From Magnolia sinica (Eukaryota > Streptophyta > Magnoliopsida > Magnoliales > Magnoliaceae), in the NCBI RefSeq assembly GCF_029962835.1, contig NC_080582.1, positions 73,776,177 through 73,840,176 on the forward strand: DNA of 64,000 nt, written 5' to 3'. A program made the position numbers and the translations under genes. Under the pieces are notes generated by a model. The model saw only the letters and a program-made list of their open reading frames with translations. It was not told where the DNA came from and did no database searches. Shown here piece by piece: positions 21,640 to 34,044 of this stretch. The stretch's first letter is position 1; each line of letters opens with the position of its first letter.

Positions 21640-22425
21640 CGATGCATGGAGTGGATTTCACATATACAAAATTGTCTCTAGACAATTTTAAAGAGTCTCG
21701 ATTGATCATGGTGTTAGCTCAATTAATTGATCGACGATATTTGAAAATTAATTATAAACTCTCTAGATATTTTTAAGCATGTTCAATCAATCCAACATGA
21801 GAGCTCGATCAATTATCAAGGGTGTGTTCGATCGATCCTTAGATAGATGGCACACAGAATTTTACAGAATTGCGCGGTTTGTTTCCTATTTTAGGTACAA
21901 CACTATATATGGGTGTAATTACAGGATTAGTGTATGTTAATCAAGGGCTTATCATTTCTAAGGTTTAGGGAGGTGAAAACAAGGGTTTTCGAGCATTGTA
22001 AGCAATTCCATTTTTTGTACTTTTGCTTTCATAGTGATTCGTTGTTGCTTTGTGATATGGTTTTTTTTTTTCCGAAATGATTTTTTCATGTAAAACTCGT
22101 GTGTGCTTGTGATTACTTTGTTTACATTTGCTTAATCTTGTGTGATTTGAATTCGAAGTTTGCTTCCATATAGTCCTAATAGAACTAGGTCATTTGCTGA
22201 GTTGTTCGACATGTCGCATAAATTTGTGTTGATTACATAGCTTTTCAATGGCTTGAATGTTGAACTAATGAATGAGACCAAAGTATATTTGTTGTCGATT
22301 GTGGGAGAGATTTCTAAGTTTCATTGCCAAGGTGTTTTGGGAGAGAATTCAAATAAGTCTGCTTCATATTAACATCATCTACACCGTTGAGAATATAAAA
22401 TTATCATGACATGGTATCATAGTAC
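21640..22425 (+). mobile_element. Degenerate Ty1/copia-like LTR with primer-binding-site-like sequence
   Basis: T/G-rich sequence with TTTAGGTACAACACTATATATGGG, then AGGGAGGTGAAAAC, ends before TGGTATCATAGTACTTTTC at 22412, close to the tRNA-Met primer site TGGTATCAGAGC. No second LTR was found and no frame follows. The match is suggestive only. Confidence 0.35.
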
Positions 22426-22479
22426 TTTTCGATGTCTTTTCAGTTGAAGGAACACAATTTTCTTGATAAGTTTGGATAG

Positions 22480-22865
22480 ATGCGATGAATTCATTATAGA
22501 TGAGTCCCATGAATGCCTCAAAATTGGGTACGGAGAGCTGGAGTTATCTATATTCTCCAAGGCTATTCCACCATTCACATAGGTCGCCTACAAGGCCATT
22601 TAGAAACATTTGAATTTTGCAAGCAATGATGGCATTAGGTGTATGCATTTCAGCGGCGCACCATGAGTACATTTCAAAAACATGAGTTTTCCATTGTGAG
22701 GGAGGAATATCATCAACGGTAAACAAATGTTTTTTTATCAGTTGTTTCAACATAATTTACTCTGATGAGTATCCTCTTACCACGTGGAGGGTCGTCTATT
22801 TCAGATTCATTATCAAGCTAGTCTTGCTCAATTTCAATTCCATACAACATAAACAACTCTGGGTA
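22480..22865 (-). pseudogene. Decayed virus-like or gag-like coding fragment, part 1 (interrupted by copia element)
   Basis: A minus-strand 69-codon frame (22544-22753) contains a tryptophan-rich stretch ending EWWNSLGEYR. That pattern recalls capsid-side regions of endogenous plant pararetroviruses (Caulimoviridae) and related retroelement polyproteins. The frame is broken by stops on either side and continues across the Ty1/copia insertion at 27985. No reconstruction was attempted. Assignment is uncertain; an unusual LTR retroelement gag is the main alternative. Confidence 0.35.
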
Positions 22866-23392
22866 TGTTAGGGGAACTGCGGAAGCACACAGAGACGAAT
22901 CTAGGATAACAATCCAATAACACCAAGCAAACAGAAAAAAAAAATACAGCGATTTAATATGATAAAACCCTTTCGAGGAAAAACTACGACATAAAGCGAC
23001 AGATGATCACTATGAAAGCAGAAATTACAAAGAAAATCTCATCATTACTACACCCTTTAAAACCCTGAGACTATTTAGAAACCCTTAGAATACCTCCCAA
23101 TCCCGTTTACACCCATATATATAACCTTGGAAATAATCATAAATGAAATCAGAAACAAATCTCATAAATTCGCAGCTTTGCGAAAAATCTACGCAGAATC
23201 TATCGATGCCATCGAAGCCCTATCGATGGCATCGAAAAAGTGCCCAGTTAGTCCAGCAACCAACTGAAGAAAATTCAGAAAATATCGATGGGATCGAGAA
23301 CTATTCGATGCCATCGAAGGTGACATCGAACAGACTGTCGATGACATCGATGGACCCTGTATCCAACTCGATTTAAGACATCAAATACAACA
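22866..23392 (-). repeat. 3' LTR of the Ty1/copia element
   Basis: Pairs with 27452-27984. It contains CGATGGCATCGA-type palindromic phrases (for example TATCGATGCCATCGAAGCCC) repeated several times, also present in the other LTR. Confidence 0.93.
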
Positions 23393-23609
23393 ATCTCCAC
23401 CATATCTTCAATCATCAAACATGTAGCTTCTTGTTCTCTTCTCTTATCTCTGTCTTACATCATAGCTCCATCAATGTTTTTCTTGTACACTCCATTTTTT
23501 TACATCATCGCCAAGCCCAAAGAAGTCACACAGAACTAGACCTTCTCTGTGGGAACCACCTTGGTGAGCATGTCTACCGAATTAACGCTCATATGAATCT
23601 TCTCCAGAG

Positions 23610-23979
23610 TTACGCCTCCTTCCTCAAGCACATATCAGATAAAATTGTGATGAACATCAATATGTTTAGTACATGAGTAATAAACAGAATTTTTAGCCAA
23701 ATTAATAGCACTCTCGCTATCACAGTTAACAAGCATAGCTCCTGCTGAAGCCCCAACTGATTTATCATACCTCTTAACCAAACACTTTCCTTAAACGCTT
23801 CCGCCACTGCCATATACTCTACTTCTATTGTGGAAAGAATCACCATAGACTAAAGCTTCAACATCCAACTTATTACTCCACCCGTTAGTACAAATGAGTA
23901 TTCTGAAGTCGACTTTCTGGATCACACTACCTGCATAGTCTGAATATACATACCCTACCAACTTTACCCGTCTTCTCAA
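23610..23979 (-). pseudogene. Ty1/copia RNase H region
   Basis: 23979-23791 contains GYVYSDYAGSV (start of RNase H), and 23846-23610 contains STIEVEYMAVAEAFKESVWL, the usual STxEAEYMAxxxAxKE block with its acidic residue. The two overlap in different frames, so a frameshift separates them. Confidence 0.88.
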
Positions 23980-24013
23980 AACTTAAGACGTAATCTTTTG
24001 TATCTCAAATGTA

Positions 24014-24980
24014 TCAAAGTAGCCATTTCACCGATTCACAATGTTGTTCGTCGGGGTTTGACATGTATCTGCTCACAACACTAACTGCCTGTGAAATATC
24101 CGGTCTCCTACAGACCATAGTATACATTAAACTTTTAATCGCATTCGAATAAGGCACATGAGACATATCATGTTTTTCTTCATTAGATTTAGCAGATTGC
24201 TCTGAGGAAAGCTCGAAGTGAGCCGCGTGAGGAACGCTCACCGGCTTTGTTTTATCCATCCCATACCTGATCAACACATTCTCAAGGTATTCTGCCTGAG
24301 ATAACCAAAGCCTACTCTTATTCCTGTTTCTATAAATATATATGCTGAGAACTTTCTTTGTAGCCCCCAGATCTTTCAACTTGAATGTCCCTGATAACTA
24401 AGTCTTCAGTACATTGATTTCAGATATGTCATGACTGGCGATTAACATATCATCAATATATAGTATGAAGATGATGAACTTACCATCACTCAGTGTCTTG
24501 TAATAAACACAGTGATCGTATTCACTCCTAATAAATTTCTAACTCAACATGAAATAATCAAATTTTTTATACCACTGCCTAAGCAACTGTTTCAGGCCAT
24601 ACAATGATCTCATTAACCTCCAACTTTGTTCTCCGCCACTTTAACTCCGTAGCCCTCTGGTTGCATCATATAGATCTACTTTTTCAAATCCCTGTGCAAG
24701 AATGTAGTCTTGACATCTATCTGTTCCAGCTCGAGATCGTATTGGGCAACCAGTGTCAACACGAATCTGATAATTAAATACTTGCTTAACCATCAGCACG
24801 AATATCTCTGTGAAGTTGATTATTTCTCTTTAATCATAACCCTTTACTACCATCCTTACTTTATATTTATCATGTTTCCTTTTAAATAACCACTTGCATC
24901 CAATTGCTTTTCCGCCCACTAGAAGCTACACCAGTTCCCATGTGTTATTTTTGTGCAACGAGTCCATCTTATGATCTATA
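24014..24980 (-). pseudogene. Ty1/copia reverse transcriptase region
   Basis: The YIDDML catalytic box is readable near 24440-24470 on the minus strand. 24379-24014 carries MKDLGATKKVLSIYIYRNRN and PYSNAIKSLMYTMVCRRPDI, the C-terminal RT/connection segment of copia elements. The upstream part is broken by several stops. Confidence 0.88.
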
Positions 24981-25272
24981 ACTGCCTTCCACTTTTCTAC
25001 ATTAGGCTCACTAAGCACTTTTCTACATTAGGCTCACTAAGAATCTCTTGAATAGTAGACGGGCTCCCCTCATATGTAATGAGGGCATATGCGGTATTAG
25101 AATCATCCTTGTATCTTGTCGGTAGTCTACGATCACACGGTGGATTTCTTTTTACAAGTGGTTGCTCCACATGCTCCTATACCTCTATCTGCGCATCTGT
25201 CCCTACCTAAGTATCATCATCAGTGTCAATCTAGACGTCTACGATCAACCTTTCTGGTTCCTCTTGTTCCTC

Positions 25273-26085
25273 TTAATCATTCTTGCGGAATAGGGAACTT
25301 TCATTGAATCTTACATTATGTTTAGTAATAACGTTGCGTATGACCTTGTCGAATAAATTGTAACCTTTCACACCAACACCATAGCCAACAAAGATATATT
25401 TTTTGGCTCTATGGTATAGCTTATCTTTCTCAACTGACGTTACATGAGAGTAAGCCTCACAACCAAATAAACTCAAATTTAAGTAGTTTTTCATATGACC
25501 ACTACATACTTCCTCTGAGATCTTACAATCAATTATTGTAAAATGGGACCAGTTCACCAAAAAGTAAGCCGTGTTAACGGCCTCATTTCATAAGTCCTTT
25601 CCTAACCCAACATTACTTAACATGCATAGGGCCCTCTCCAAGAGAGTCTGATTCATCTGTTCAACTACACTGTTTTGTTCGGGCATGTGGTGCATTATGT
25701 TATACCTGATAATTCCTTCATCTTTACAATATTCATTAAATTTAGTGAAAATAAAACTCACCTCCATTGTCAATCCTTAAACCTTTATTTTTCGTTGTGA
25801 CTGTTTTTCCATCATTGCCTTCCATTGTTTGAATGTAGTAAAAACTTCAAATTTACATTTCATAAAGTAAACTCAAACTTTCCGGGAGTAGTCGTTAATG
25901 AATGTGACAAACAATGATAACCCTCCAACGAAAACATCTGGCGATGGCCCCCATATGTCAGAGTGCACATAATCAAGCACTCCCTTACATACATATTTTT
26001 CAAATTTAAAAGATAATCTAGATTGTTTACCATATATACAATGTTGGCATATATCTAAATCAGAATTCTTAAAAGCTGGAATCAA
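25273..26085 (-). pseudogene. Ty1/copia integrase region
   Basis: The frame 26085-25873 contains CQHCIYGKQSRLSF (end of the HHCC zinc domain) and VHSDIWGPSP (start of the catalytic core). 25773-25588 contains HHMPEQNSVVEQMNQTLLER, the part with the last catalytic glutamate. 25560-25273 contains LFGCEAYSHV and KYIFVGYGVGVKGYNLFD, the copia-specific C-terminal part. At least two breaks separate the pieces. Confidence 0.9.
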
Positions 26086-26142
26086 ACATCAATTAGAAAG
26101 TACCTTCATACCCCGCTCGCTCATGTGGCCCAGATAAGCATG

Positions 26143-27432
26143 CTACATACTTGCAGACGTGGAATTCGTAACGGTCGCTACCGCTCCACCAACTAAAGCG
26201 CTTCTATTCAACGTGTAAACGTTTTCATTCATCTGCACTCTCATAACCACGAGTGCCCCTTTTGAAACTTTAAAGACACCATTAAGACTGGTGAACTTAC
26301 GCCCAATAGCCTCGAGTGCATCGAGAGAAATCAAACTCTTCTTTATATCAGGAACATGCCTGACATCAATCAAGGTACGCTCCATCTCATTAAACTTCTT
26401 GATGCTCACCGTACCAATAACCACAATATTACAAGCATTGTCATTGCCCATAAAGACCTGTCCACCATTGCACTCTATGTAATTAGCGAACCAACTTCGA
26501 TGAGGAATCATGTGATATGACATTCCTGTGTCAAGAATCCACTTGTCTTTACAATCGTCGTACAAGTGTCCGATTATAAATACAAACAAAACATCACATG
26601 TGTTTGTCTCTTCATCAGATGTGATAATATTGGCCTCCCTGTAAGGAGCTTCTGAGTTTTCTTTCTTTAACTTAGAATTTGTACAATCTTTATTTATGTG
26701 TCCAGTCATCACACAGTTATAACACTTTAATTTGTCTTTGCCCTTGCCCTTGGATTTGGGATTTAAGCCTTGAAGATCTTGTACCTCGCTCAGTATTCTT
26801 GTCTCTCGTAAGTAGTGCATCAGAAGAGGTTCGTACGCTACCGTTTATCTTTCTCATGGTCTTACCCTAAAGGGATGAGATAACGATGGCCACACTTAGG
26901 GACAAGTTTGCAGTGGACAATGAGTTCCTGAATGACTCATATGAAGCCGGAAGAGAGTTTAACAAAATACATATCTGATCTTCATCTTTGACCACTTCCT
27001 CCATGTCTAGCAACTTACAAATCAACTTATTAAAATTACTGATGTAGGCTTCCACATCTCCACCCTCTACCATCCTGAAATTGAACAACTACAGCTTCAA
27101 GTGTAAGTGATTCTCAAGGGACTTTTAAGCATAAAAGTCCTATAACTTCGCCCACAAATTCGTTACAGTTTTCTCCCTCAAAACATTGTATAGAACTTCA
27201 TCCGTGAGGCACAATCTGATATAGGATAAGGCCTTCTTTCCAGAGTATTCCAGTCTTCGTTACTCATAGACGGTCGTCGCTCCTCAAGAGTCACATCTTC
27301 TCCTTGCTTAGTTAATAGGCTAATCAGCTTAACCTTCCATAACTCAAAATTATTTTTGCCTAAGTACTTCTCAATATCATACTTAGAGGTTCTCATTGAT
27401 ATTAATTCTTCAGATTCAAGCCTGTGCCCCAA
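26143..27432 (-). pseudogene. Ty1/copia gag and protease region
   Basis: The start at 27432 has KYDIEKYLGKNNFELWKVKL, the typical copia gag opening. The next frame (27088-26867) carries the gag core around KLICKLLDMEEVVKDEDQIC. The frame 26820-26143 has a CCHC zinc knuckle CYNCVMTGHINKDC (near 26680-26722) and the protease motif WILDTGMSYHM (near 26515-26550), with the catalytic D-T-G present. Breaks between frames are frameshifts or stops. Confidence 0.9.
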
Positions 27433-27451
27433 CGTTTTATCTGATACTACT

Positions 27452-27984
27452 TATTGGGGGAACCGCAGAAACACACAAAGATAAATCTAGGATAGCAATC
27501 TAATAACACCAAGCAAACAAAAAGAGAACACAACGATTTAACATAGTAAAACCCTTTCGGGAAAAAGCCACGGCACAAAGTGACAAATGGTCACTATGAA
27601 AGCAAAAATTATAAAGAGAAAGAGCCTACCGATTCGAACAACCTCGAATCTCACCCTTGCTACACCATTTGAAACCCTAGGACTATTTAGAAACCCTTAG
27701 AATACCCCTCAATCCCGTTTACACCTACATATATAGCCTTGAAAATAATCCCAAACGAAATCGGAAACAAATCCTGCAAATTCGCAGCTTTGCGAAAAAT
27801 TTGTGCAGAATTTGTCGATGGCATCGAAAAAGTGCTCAATTAGTCCATTAACTACCTGAAAAAAATTCATAAAATATCGATGAGATCGAGAACTGTTCAA
27901 TGCCATCGAAGGTGACATTGAACGGAATGTCGATGGCATCAACAAACACTGTATCTGACTCATTTTAAGACATCAAATACAACA
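27452..27984 (-). repeat. 5' LTR of the Ty1/copia element
   Basis: Matches 22866-23392 throughout, including the CATCGAA/TCGATGGCATC phrases and the shared end AAGACATCAAATACAACA. It carries an internal 30-nt stretch near 27621 that is absent from the other copy. Confidence 0.93.
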
Positions 27985-29070
27985 GGGTATTCTCTAGTGG
28001 AGTCAAAAGAAGAATCTGAGGCTAGAATTTGAGGACTAATAGCCATAGCAAGGAGAGGTGATTGAAGGGATATAGCATGAAGGAAAGAGATAATTAGGTT
28101 AAGATTGGTTGTGGCGATTGGGAGGGTGGTGAGGTTTGGGACAGAGGAAGCTATAAGATTTTCAACCAAGTAAGGAGGAGGAGTGTTTGGCGTGGCTTTG
28201 TGAGGATTGAGATGAGAATAACAATGCAGTTGTTCACAAAAGTGGATGGAAGTTGAGACGAAGATGATGCTATAAAAGAGGTTTGGTTGTGAAGGTATTT
28301 TTGGAGGGATTGAGGGAAAGAGTCTTTAAATGGATTTGCATATTCTTGTAGGATTTAGAGGCTGATGCTTGATATTCGGTACGTAAGGTAGAGTAGTGGG
28401 TGTAAAGAAGGATTGGCTTGAAGGAAAGATGGTTGAGGAGATGGTGAGGACAAAATGGAGGATAGCTTATTTTTCATAGGCTTCTTTTTCTGCTTCCTTT
28501 TGTGCAATAAGTAGGCTCGCAATTGCCCAATTGGTGCCTGTTGTGGCAATTTGATGTAATTCCTGTTTAAGAATAGAACTTTTTATTTGCATTATTTCTG
28601 CCAAGGAGTTATTCTAAGAGAGCATTTGTTGTTGGTTTGCCAAGATTTGTTGTTGAGCCCAATTTTGATGAATTTTATTTTCTGCCTGCCAATTTAAGGA
28701 TGCTTCAGCAACATAAATCTGTTTTGGAGTTCTATCTCAGTTTGTACCAGTATAAGTCTTGATTTTTACTCGTAGGTGGAGGAAATCAAAATCCTCAGGA
28801 GGAAAAGATGGATGAGATGTTTGCTGCTGTTGGGCAAGTTGGGATTCAAGGAGATAAACTTTAAGAGGTGACCCCAAGTGTTGCACTAGTGATGATTGAT
28901 GAGTGGAACAATGGGCATGAGCTTTTAGGATGAGCATGGACAAAGCTTTTTGGTAATAGGATGCAAGAGTTAGCTTTGGTGGAGGGGCTTTGTGATACTC
29001 AAGTTCTGAACATAGTGCTGGTGGAATGGATGGTTTGGATTCTTTGTTCTTAGGGTAAAGAACATAATAG
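27985..29070 (-). pseudogene. Decayed virus-like or gag-like coding fragment, part 2
   Basis: Upstream (minus strand) continuation of the interrupted sequence. Glutamine- and proline-rich broken frames at 28737-28943 and 28355-28549, and a hydrophobic frame at 27960-28169, run in one direction without stops longer than a few codons when shifts are allowed. The composition is compatible with the N-terminal part of an endogenous pararetrovirus-type polyprotein. No conserved catalytic domain is present, so confidence is low. Confidence 0.3.
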
Positions 29071-29719
29071 TCGAATTTTCAAAATGCAATGAAGATCACC
29101 CGTTCATCACCTCGAATAAGGTGGGATTATTAAGCAAATGTGGCACATGTACACATTAAAATTTTAGCACATGTGGTGCATACTAAAAATGTACCGTGAC
29201 ACATGTAGCATGAGGCAATTGATGATGTGTGGGGCCCACGGAACACATGCCTTGCATATGATAACTAGCACCTTTTAAGTACAATACATAAAAGGAAATT
29301 GAATGTCTAATATGTTACATTTGTTGTGCTTGGAGATGGGCAATATCACTTATATTTTTATGAGAACATGTAACACATGTCTAGCATAAGAAAATAGTCT
29401 GACAAGTATCAAAACATCGATGAGCATAGCTCTTGCATTAATTAAAAGACTTGATAAATTGTCCGTTTAGATTAGACTAACCATAGATAGGAATATGGTG
29501 GCAAATTATGCTACCAATGGATGATAAGACTAGAGAAAGTAGACTTAAATGATTTAGCCATATACAATCAAGAATAAAAATGTCAATGATGGAAGTGAGT
29601 TGGTATAAGTTGGAGACTCTAAGGGCCGGTAAATGGGTAATAATTACTTACTCATGTAATTACTACTACGGAAACGATGTAGATGTGACTGCTTAACTTT
29701 TGGACACTAGAACTGAGGA
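29071..29719. other. Interval with no recognised gene
   Basis: AT-rich sequence; CACATGT-containing phrases recur between 29140 and 29390 (ACATGTGGTGCAT, ACACATGTAGCATG, AACACATGTCTAGCAT), suggesting a decayed repeat. A possible outer terminal repeat GGGCCGGTAAATGGGTAATAATTAC at 29621 may pair loosely with sequence near 30210-30265. Confidence 0.3.
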
Positions 29720-30180
29720 TGGTTGCCAAATGAATGTGGGGCCCACTGTGATGTATGTGGCTTATCGACACCGTTCATCCTATATGTCAACATCATTTAG
29801 GGTATGAACCCAAAAATGAGATAGATTCAAAGCTCAAGTGGACCACACCACTGGAAACTGTGATAAATTATTCACCCACCGGTGAATACTTCTTGAGATT
29901 CCTAGATAATTTGGATGAAGCCAATATTTGTGTTTTCCTCTTAACGATGCCTATGCGACCTTATGAAGGGTTTAGATGACAAATAAACTCCAATGTAGGC
30001 CTAGTGAAAGAAATAGATTTCAATGATGGACGTATCACTGACACTATTTCCTTTGGTGTGGGCCAATTGAGCGTTGGATCTACCTCTGTTTTTAGATGAT
30101 GCCCCAAAATGTTCATCTAAAATGGATGGATGGCATGGATATGTCAAATATATCACAATGCGGCCCACAAATTAAGTCAA
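29720..30180. mobile_element. Fold-back element, full-length arms
   Basis: Left arm ATGTGGGGCCCACTGTGATG, CACCGTTCATCC, CAAGTGGACCACACCACTGG; right arm CTTTGGTGTGGGCCAATTGA, AAATGGATGGATGGCATGGA, ATATCACAATGCGGCCCACA. No duplication recognised. Confidence 0.72.
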
Positions 30181-30504
30181 TTTTTTGGTACAATTTTACA
30201 AAGCAGAAATACGGCCCGGTTATCAAACATGTTCAATAGTAATAATTTGTCATTTACCGTGTGTTTACCATTACAATGGAAAATCGAACAGGCAATAAAC
30301 GGCGGTAAGAAGACCTGAGAGGACATGGATGAAGAAGTAAGAAGAGAATCGATGATCTATGGTCAAATTGAAGGTGCTGACTTAGATTGAAATGGCGGAA
30401 AAGAATTCACGTAGTCTACCGATTTAGTTGAGATAATGACTTAAATGATAAATGATGATGACCACGACAATGAAATCTTTCGTGGAGGATGCAGTAGGTA
30501 AGAG

Positions 30505-31010
30505 CACGACTTAGGTGCGTCCCCAAACCAGCAATGTGAGTGGGACCCTTACCATAGGGCCCACCTTGATGTATGTACGCTGTCCATCTATTTTGTCATA
30601 TTATTTCAGGGCACAGTCCCAGAACGAAGTAGATATAAATTTCAGGTAGACTACCACACAAGAAACAGCGATTAGTCAACACCCACCATTAAAAACTTCC
30701 TAGGGTCCACCGTAATTTTTATTGACCATCCAACCTGTTGATAAGGACACAAATCTGGATTAAATGAAAAAACAAATATCAGTTTAATCCAAAACTTTTG
30801 TGGCCCACAAAAGGTTTTTAACGGTTAATAACCATAGTTTCCGGTGGTTTGATCCACCTAAAATTTGGATCTGCATCATTTTTTGGATCATGCCCCGAAA
30901 TAAGCTGACAAAACAGATGGACGGCATGGATATACAATGCATACATTGAGGTGGGCCCTACAGTCAGGGTCCCACCCACATCGCTGGTTGCGGGGTCAGA
31001 GCCAACTCGC
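30505..31010. mobile_element. Fold-back element with long TIR
   Basis: Inverted ends of about 50 bp: CCAAACCAGCAATGTGAGTG with right-end partner CGCAACCAGCGATGTGGGTG, then GGGACCCTTACCATAGGGCCC with GGGACCCTGACTGTAGGGCCC (compared as short motifs). Arms CCTTGATGTATGTACGCTGT and ATATACAATGCATACATTGAGG. Flanks do not match. Confidence 0.8.
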
Positions 31011-34000
31011 GATCGTTAGGTAATAGGTAATCCACAAAAGCAGCAACTTAAGCCTGAGGTCATACCATTTCCGGAATGCCCGATCCAAGATAGCATTTAG
31101 CATTTATTTATGGGCCAGAAACCAAAGATGGGCCCCACCTCGCGATACAGAATGTTCAACTAGCAGGCCCCATCACTTAACGATCATGCCAAAAATGTAT
31201 GTTTTTGACCAAACCATTCTTTGCAAGCCAGCAAGCAATCTGGAGAAATCTTTTCGAGGCACATCCATCCCTAAGTGGGCCCATCAGTACTAAGTGAAGT
31301 TACTCACAAAGAAATGCCTGTGTCGTTGGACAGCCCCGTTATCATACAAGGCACACCAGCGGCCGTGCCATGGCCCAAAACTAGTCGAATTTGATCCTCA
31401 TCATAGACCATACATGTTGAATATGAACCATTGGATAAATTATTAAATCTTACATTTATTTCACAGGTGGACCACCGGATGAAATGACAACGTATGCTTG
31501 CATGTGAAAACAACTGGATTCTAATCCTACTTGCTTAAGGGTAGCCTAGCACGCTCACTGTAAATGGGCCTCAATAAATTGGAAAAAAAAAAACTGTCCG
31601 TGCATGAAAGTTCAACCGTTCATCAAGCGCGAACACAATGTTGGAGCTCAAAATCATCTGACAGGCTTTCCCATCTGCTGAGGGCTTATAAAGGGACACC
31701 GAAAGGCAAAAGGCAAACAAATAATAGCCCAAATCCAATGGGTTCAGACAAAGGGACCATGATCCAAAACAGCAATGCAGCCCACATGGATGACCCAAGG
31801 GTTGTTCATCAGATTCAAATTACAATGTAGCCCTTCGGATGATCCAAACCACCTATTCAATGAATCAAAAGGTGCTACTAATAGTGATTAACGATCCACA
31901 TTCTAGGAAGGTGTCAGTAGTGCCACATCGAGAGACCGCAGACCATTCTAGTAGGGTTACAGAAGACATCCCCAATTAAGAGCAATTTTTTATTTTTAAA
32001 ATCGACGTACGCCATTCAGAACAGTCACTAAGCTCAAAGGCAGCTTAGTAACAAGTCTAGGAATACTGATTTGGTCAATATGAGCTAATACTGTTCAGCC
32101 TAAGGGCATGCTCACTATCATCCCAAAGCTGTGATCTTATTCCAGTGGGTCCACATTTCAGTTAGGCATCGGAATACTTTCGAAGGGAACAGCATAGCAC
32201 CTCAGAAACATCATCAACACCCCCCATTGTCACCATCACAACCACAGGCCCTGAGGAACGAGGTGAGCTATAGCCCCACTGACCGAATACCATTCATACC
32301 CTCCAAAGTACCAAGCCTCAAAACTCTGATTTCCTGGACTACATACAATCCGTACCATCCCTAGTTCCTAAAAGGGAAGGGATGCAGGTAGCAAACTTCT
32401 TGGCCTCCACCAGTTTCCTTCACGTACACGGATCTTACAACATGGCACAAGTGCGAAAGTCAACACGAGGAACTGCGAGAGCACGGCCCAACATAAATAA
32501 ATAAATAAAATACAGGACAGGCCTAGACTCAACATAGCCGTGTGGCCTACCTGTAATCTTGCAAGGAACCAAGACAACCCCAAGGCCAAGAAAGTTGAAG
32601 AGACCAATTACATCAACCAAGAGCACTGGCCCACCCAGCCATTGCAGAGCTAGGACTTGTGAGGCGGCCCATCGATAAAAGAATCAGTCGGACTATGACA
32701 TTTGACATCAGCCGAATACCAACCATCCCAGAAATTACCCCCAACGATAAACACACCTATTTAGGGGTTCGATATTCCGTGATAAGGAGTCCAACTAAAG
32801 TAATCACTGAATCATGGGGGGTCCAATTGCACGACAAATGCATAAAATTCAAATAAACATTGGAAATCAATCTATCTTTCACTACAATAATAAAACAGGT
32901 ACAGAGTCCAGGAAATCTAAGTTTCATGCCTGACTGAACCCATCACATCTTACCTACCAAAGACAGCAATTGCCACAGCGAGAGTGAAAAAGAAAAACAA
33001 ACAATAAAAGAGAAAAAACAAAACAATGTACCAACAGAAACACAGCTTCCTGCAGTGAGAATACTTCAATGAGCCGAGGGTGATAGGAAACCTGGCCCAT
33101 TAACTAAGAGGAATCAGTAAACTGATGCATCCAGATCAGTACATTCATGCTTCACTAGCCAGCTAGAGAAGGTAAGACAGAAGGGAATCAACTGGAGAAT
33201 AACCATGTTGCTGGAACAAACTCACTCAGAACACCTTTTAAAGGATTACGTGCTACACGATTGGATTGGATCAAACTTTCTACTTGTGCAAAAAAAAACT
33301 AAAAAAAACTAAAAAAAAAAAACCAAAAAAGGAAAGATTTTTGAGTCCAGCGCCCTTTCCTAAACCTGCAAGTCCCAAAGCACCAACCATGAAAGTGGGA
33401 CCCACGGTGGACCCTCAAAAAATCATCAAGGTTGGAGTATCTGAGTCATCCAATCATTATCCATGTTTCCAAGTCATCATCTGCATAATTTTTCCCGTAA
33501 CAATTTGCGGCTCAAAAGATTAGTATCCTTCCAATCTAGGAAGCTTGGGGAATCATCCATCCACGGTGCAATCAGTAAACCATGGGGCCCACTCCTACAG
33601 AGACTGGAAACATCAGACGCCATATGTCCTGATGCATCAGAACCTATAATTCCTCAGGGCATCAAACAAACTCAGGAGACTATAATGAGGAAAAAACATC
33701 AAAGACAATCTACTCCCAAGCTCTGTACTACATATGATTCGCATCTCAAAACACATGACCTAACATAGAATGCCCAACCTTACAAGACCCCCAATTCATC
33801 ATTTTAAACCCATCAAATGAATCCCATGTCACTAGCCATGGTTCTTGGAATGTCAGCATTGACAGTGCGAAACGCTTGGGCCAGTGAAGGCAGAGTGCAG
33901 CTGTGCCAACAGATACACACCGCCGAGCCAAAAACATGTAGGAAAAAGGAAAGGAGAGGATTAAATAGAGACATATTTACCTGAGAGGATCATAGGAGAC

Positions 34001-34044
34001 AGATGGCATCTCTTCCACTTGATCGGTTAGGCCTCTTGAGTAAA
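31010..34044 (-). other. 3' flank of the PDS5-like gene, possibly with untranslated exons
   Basis: No coding sequence is recognised. Downstream of the stop codon the transcript strand has a good donor (CTCTCAG|GTAAAT near 33981), so the 3' untranslated region may be spliced. Poly(A)-type runs lie near 33290-33330 on the plus strand. Small open frames here have no recognisable similarity. Confidence 0.4.

Larger units (their letters stand above)
22866..27984 (-). mobile_element. Ty1/copia LTR retrotransposon, complete ends, defective coding
   Basis: LTRs at 22866-23392 and 27452-27984 (about 530 bp) begin TGTTAGGGGAAC (TATTGGGGGAAC in the other copy) and end AAATACAACA. The 5-bp direct repeat GGGTA lies at 22861-22865 and 27985-27989. 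The internal minus-strand order is gag, zinc knuckle, protease, integrase, reverse transcriptase, RNase H, the Ty1/copia order (integrase before RT). A degenerate primer site TAGTATCAGATAA adjoins the right-hand (5') LTR. Frames are interrupted by many stops and shifts, so it cannot move on its own. The LTRs differ at several tens of positions, indicating an old insertion. Confidence 0.95.
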
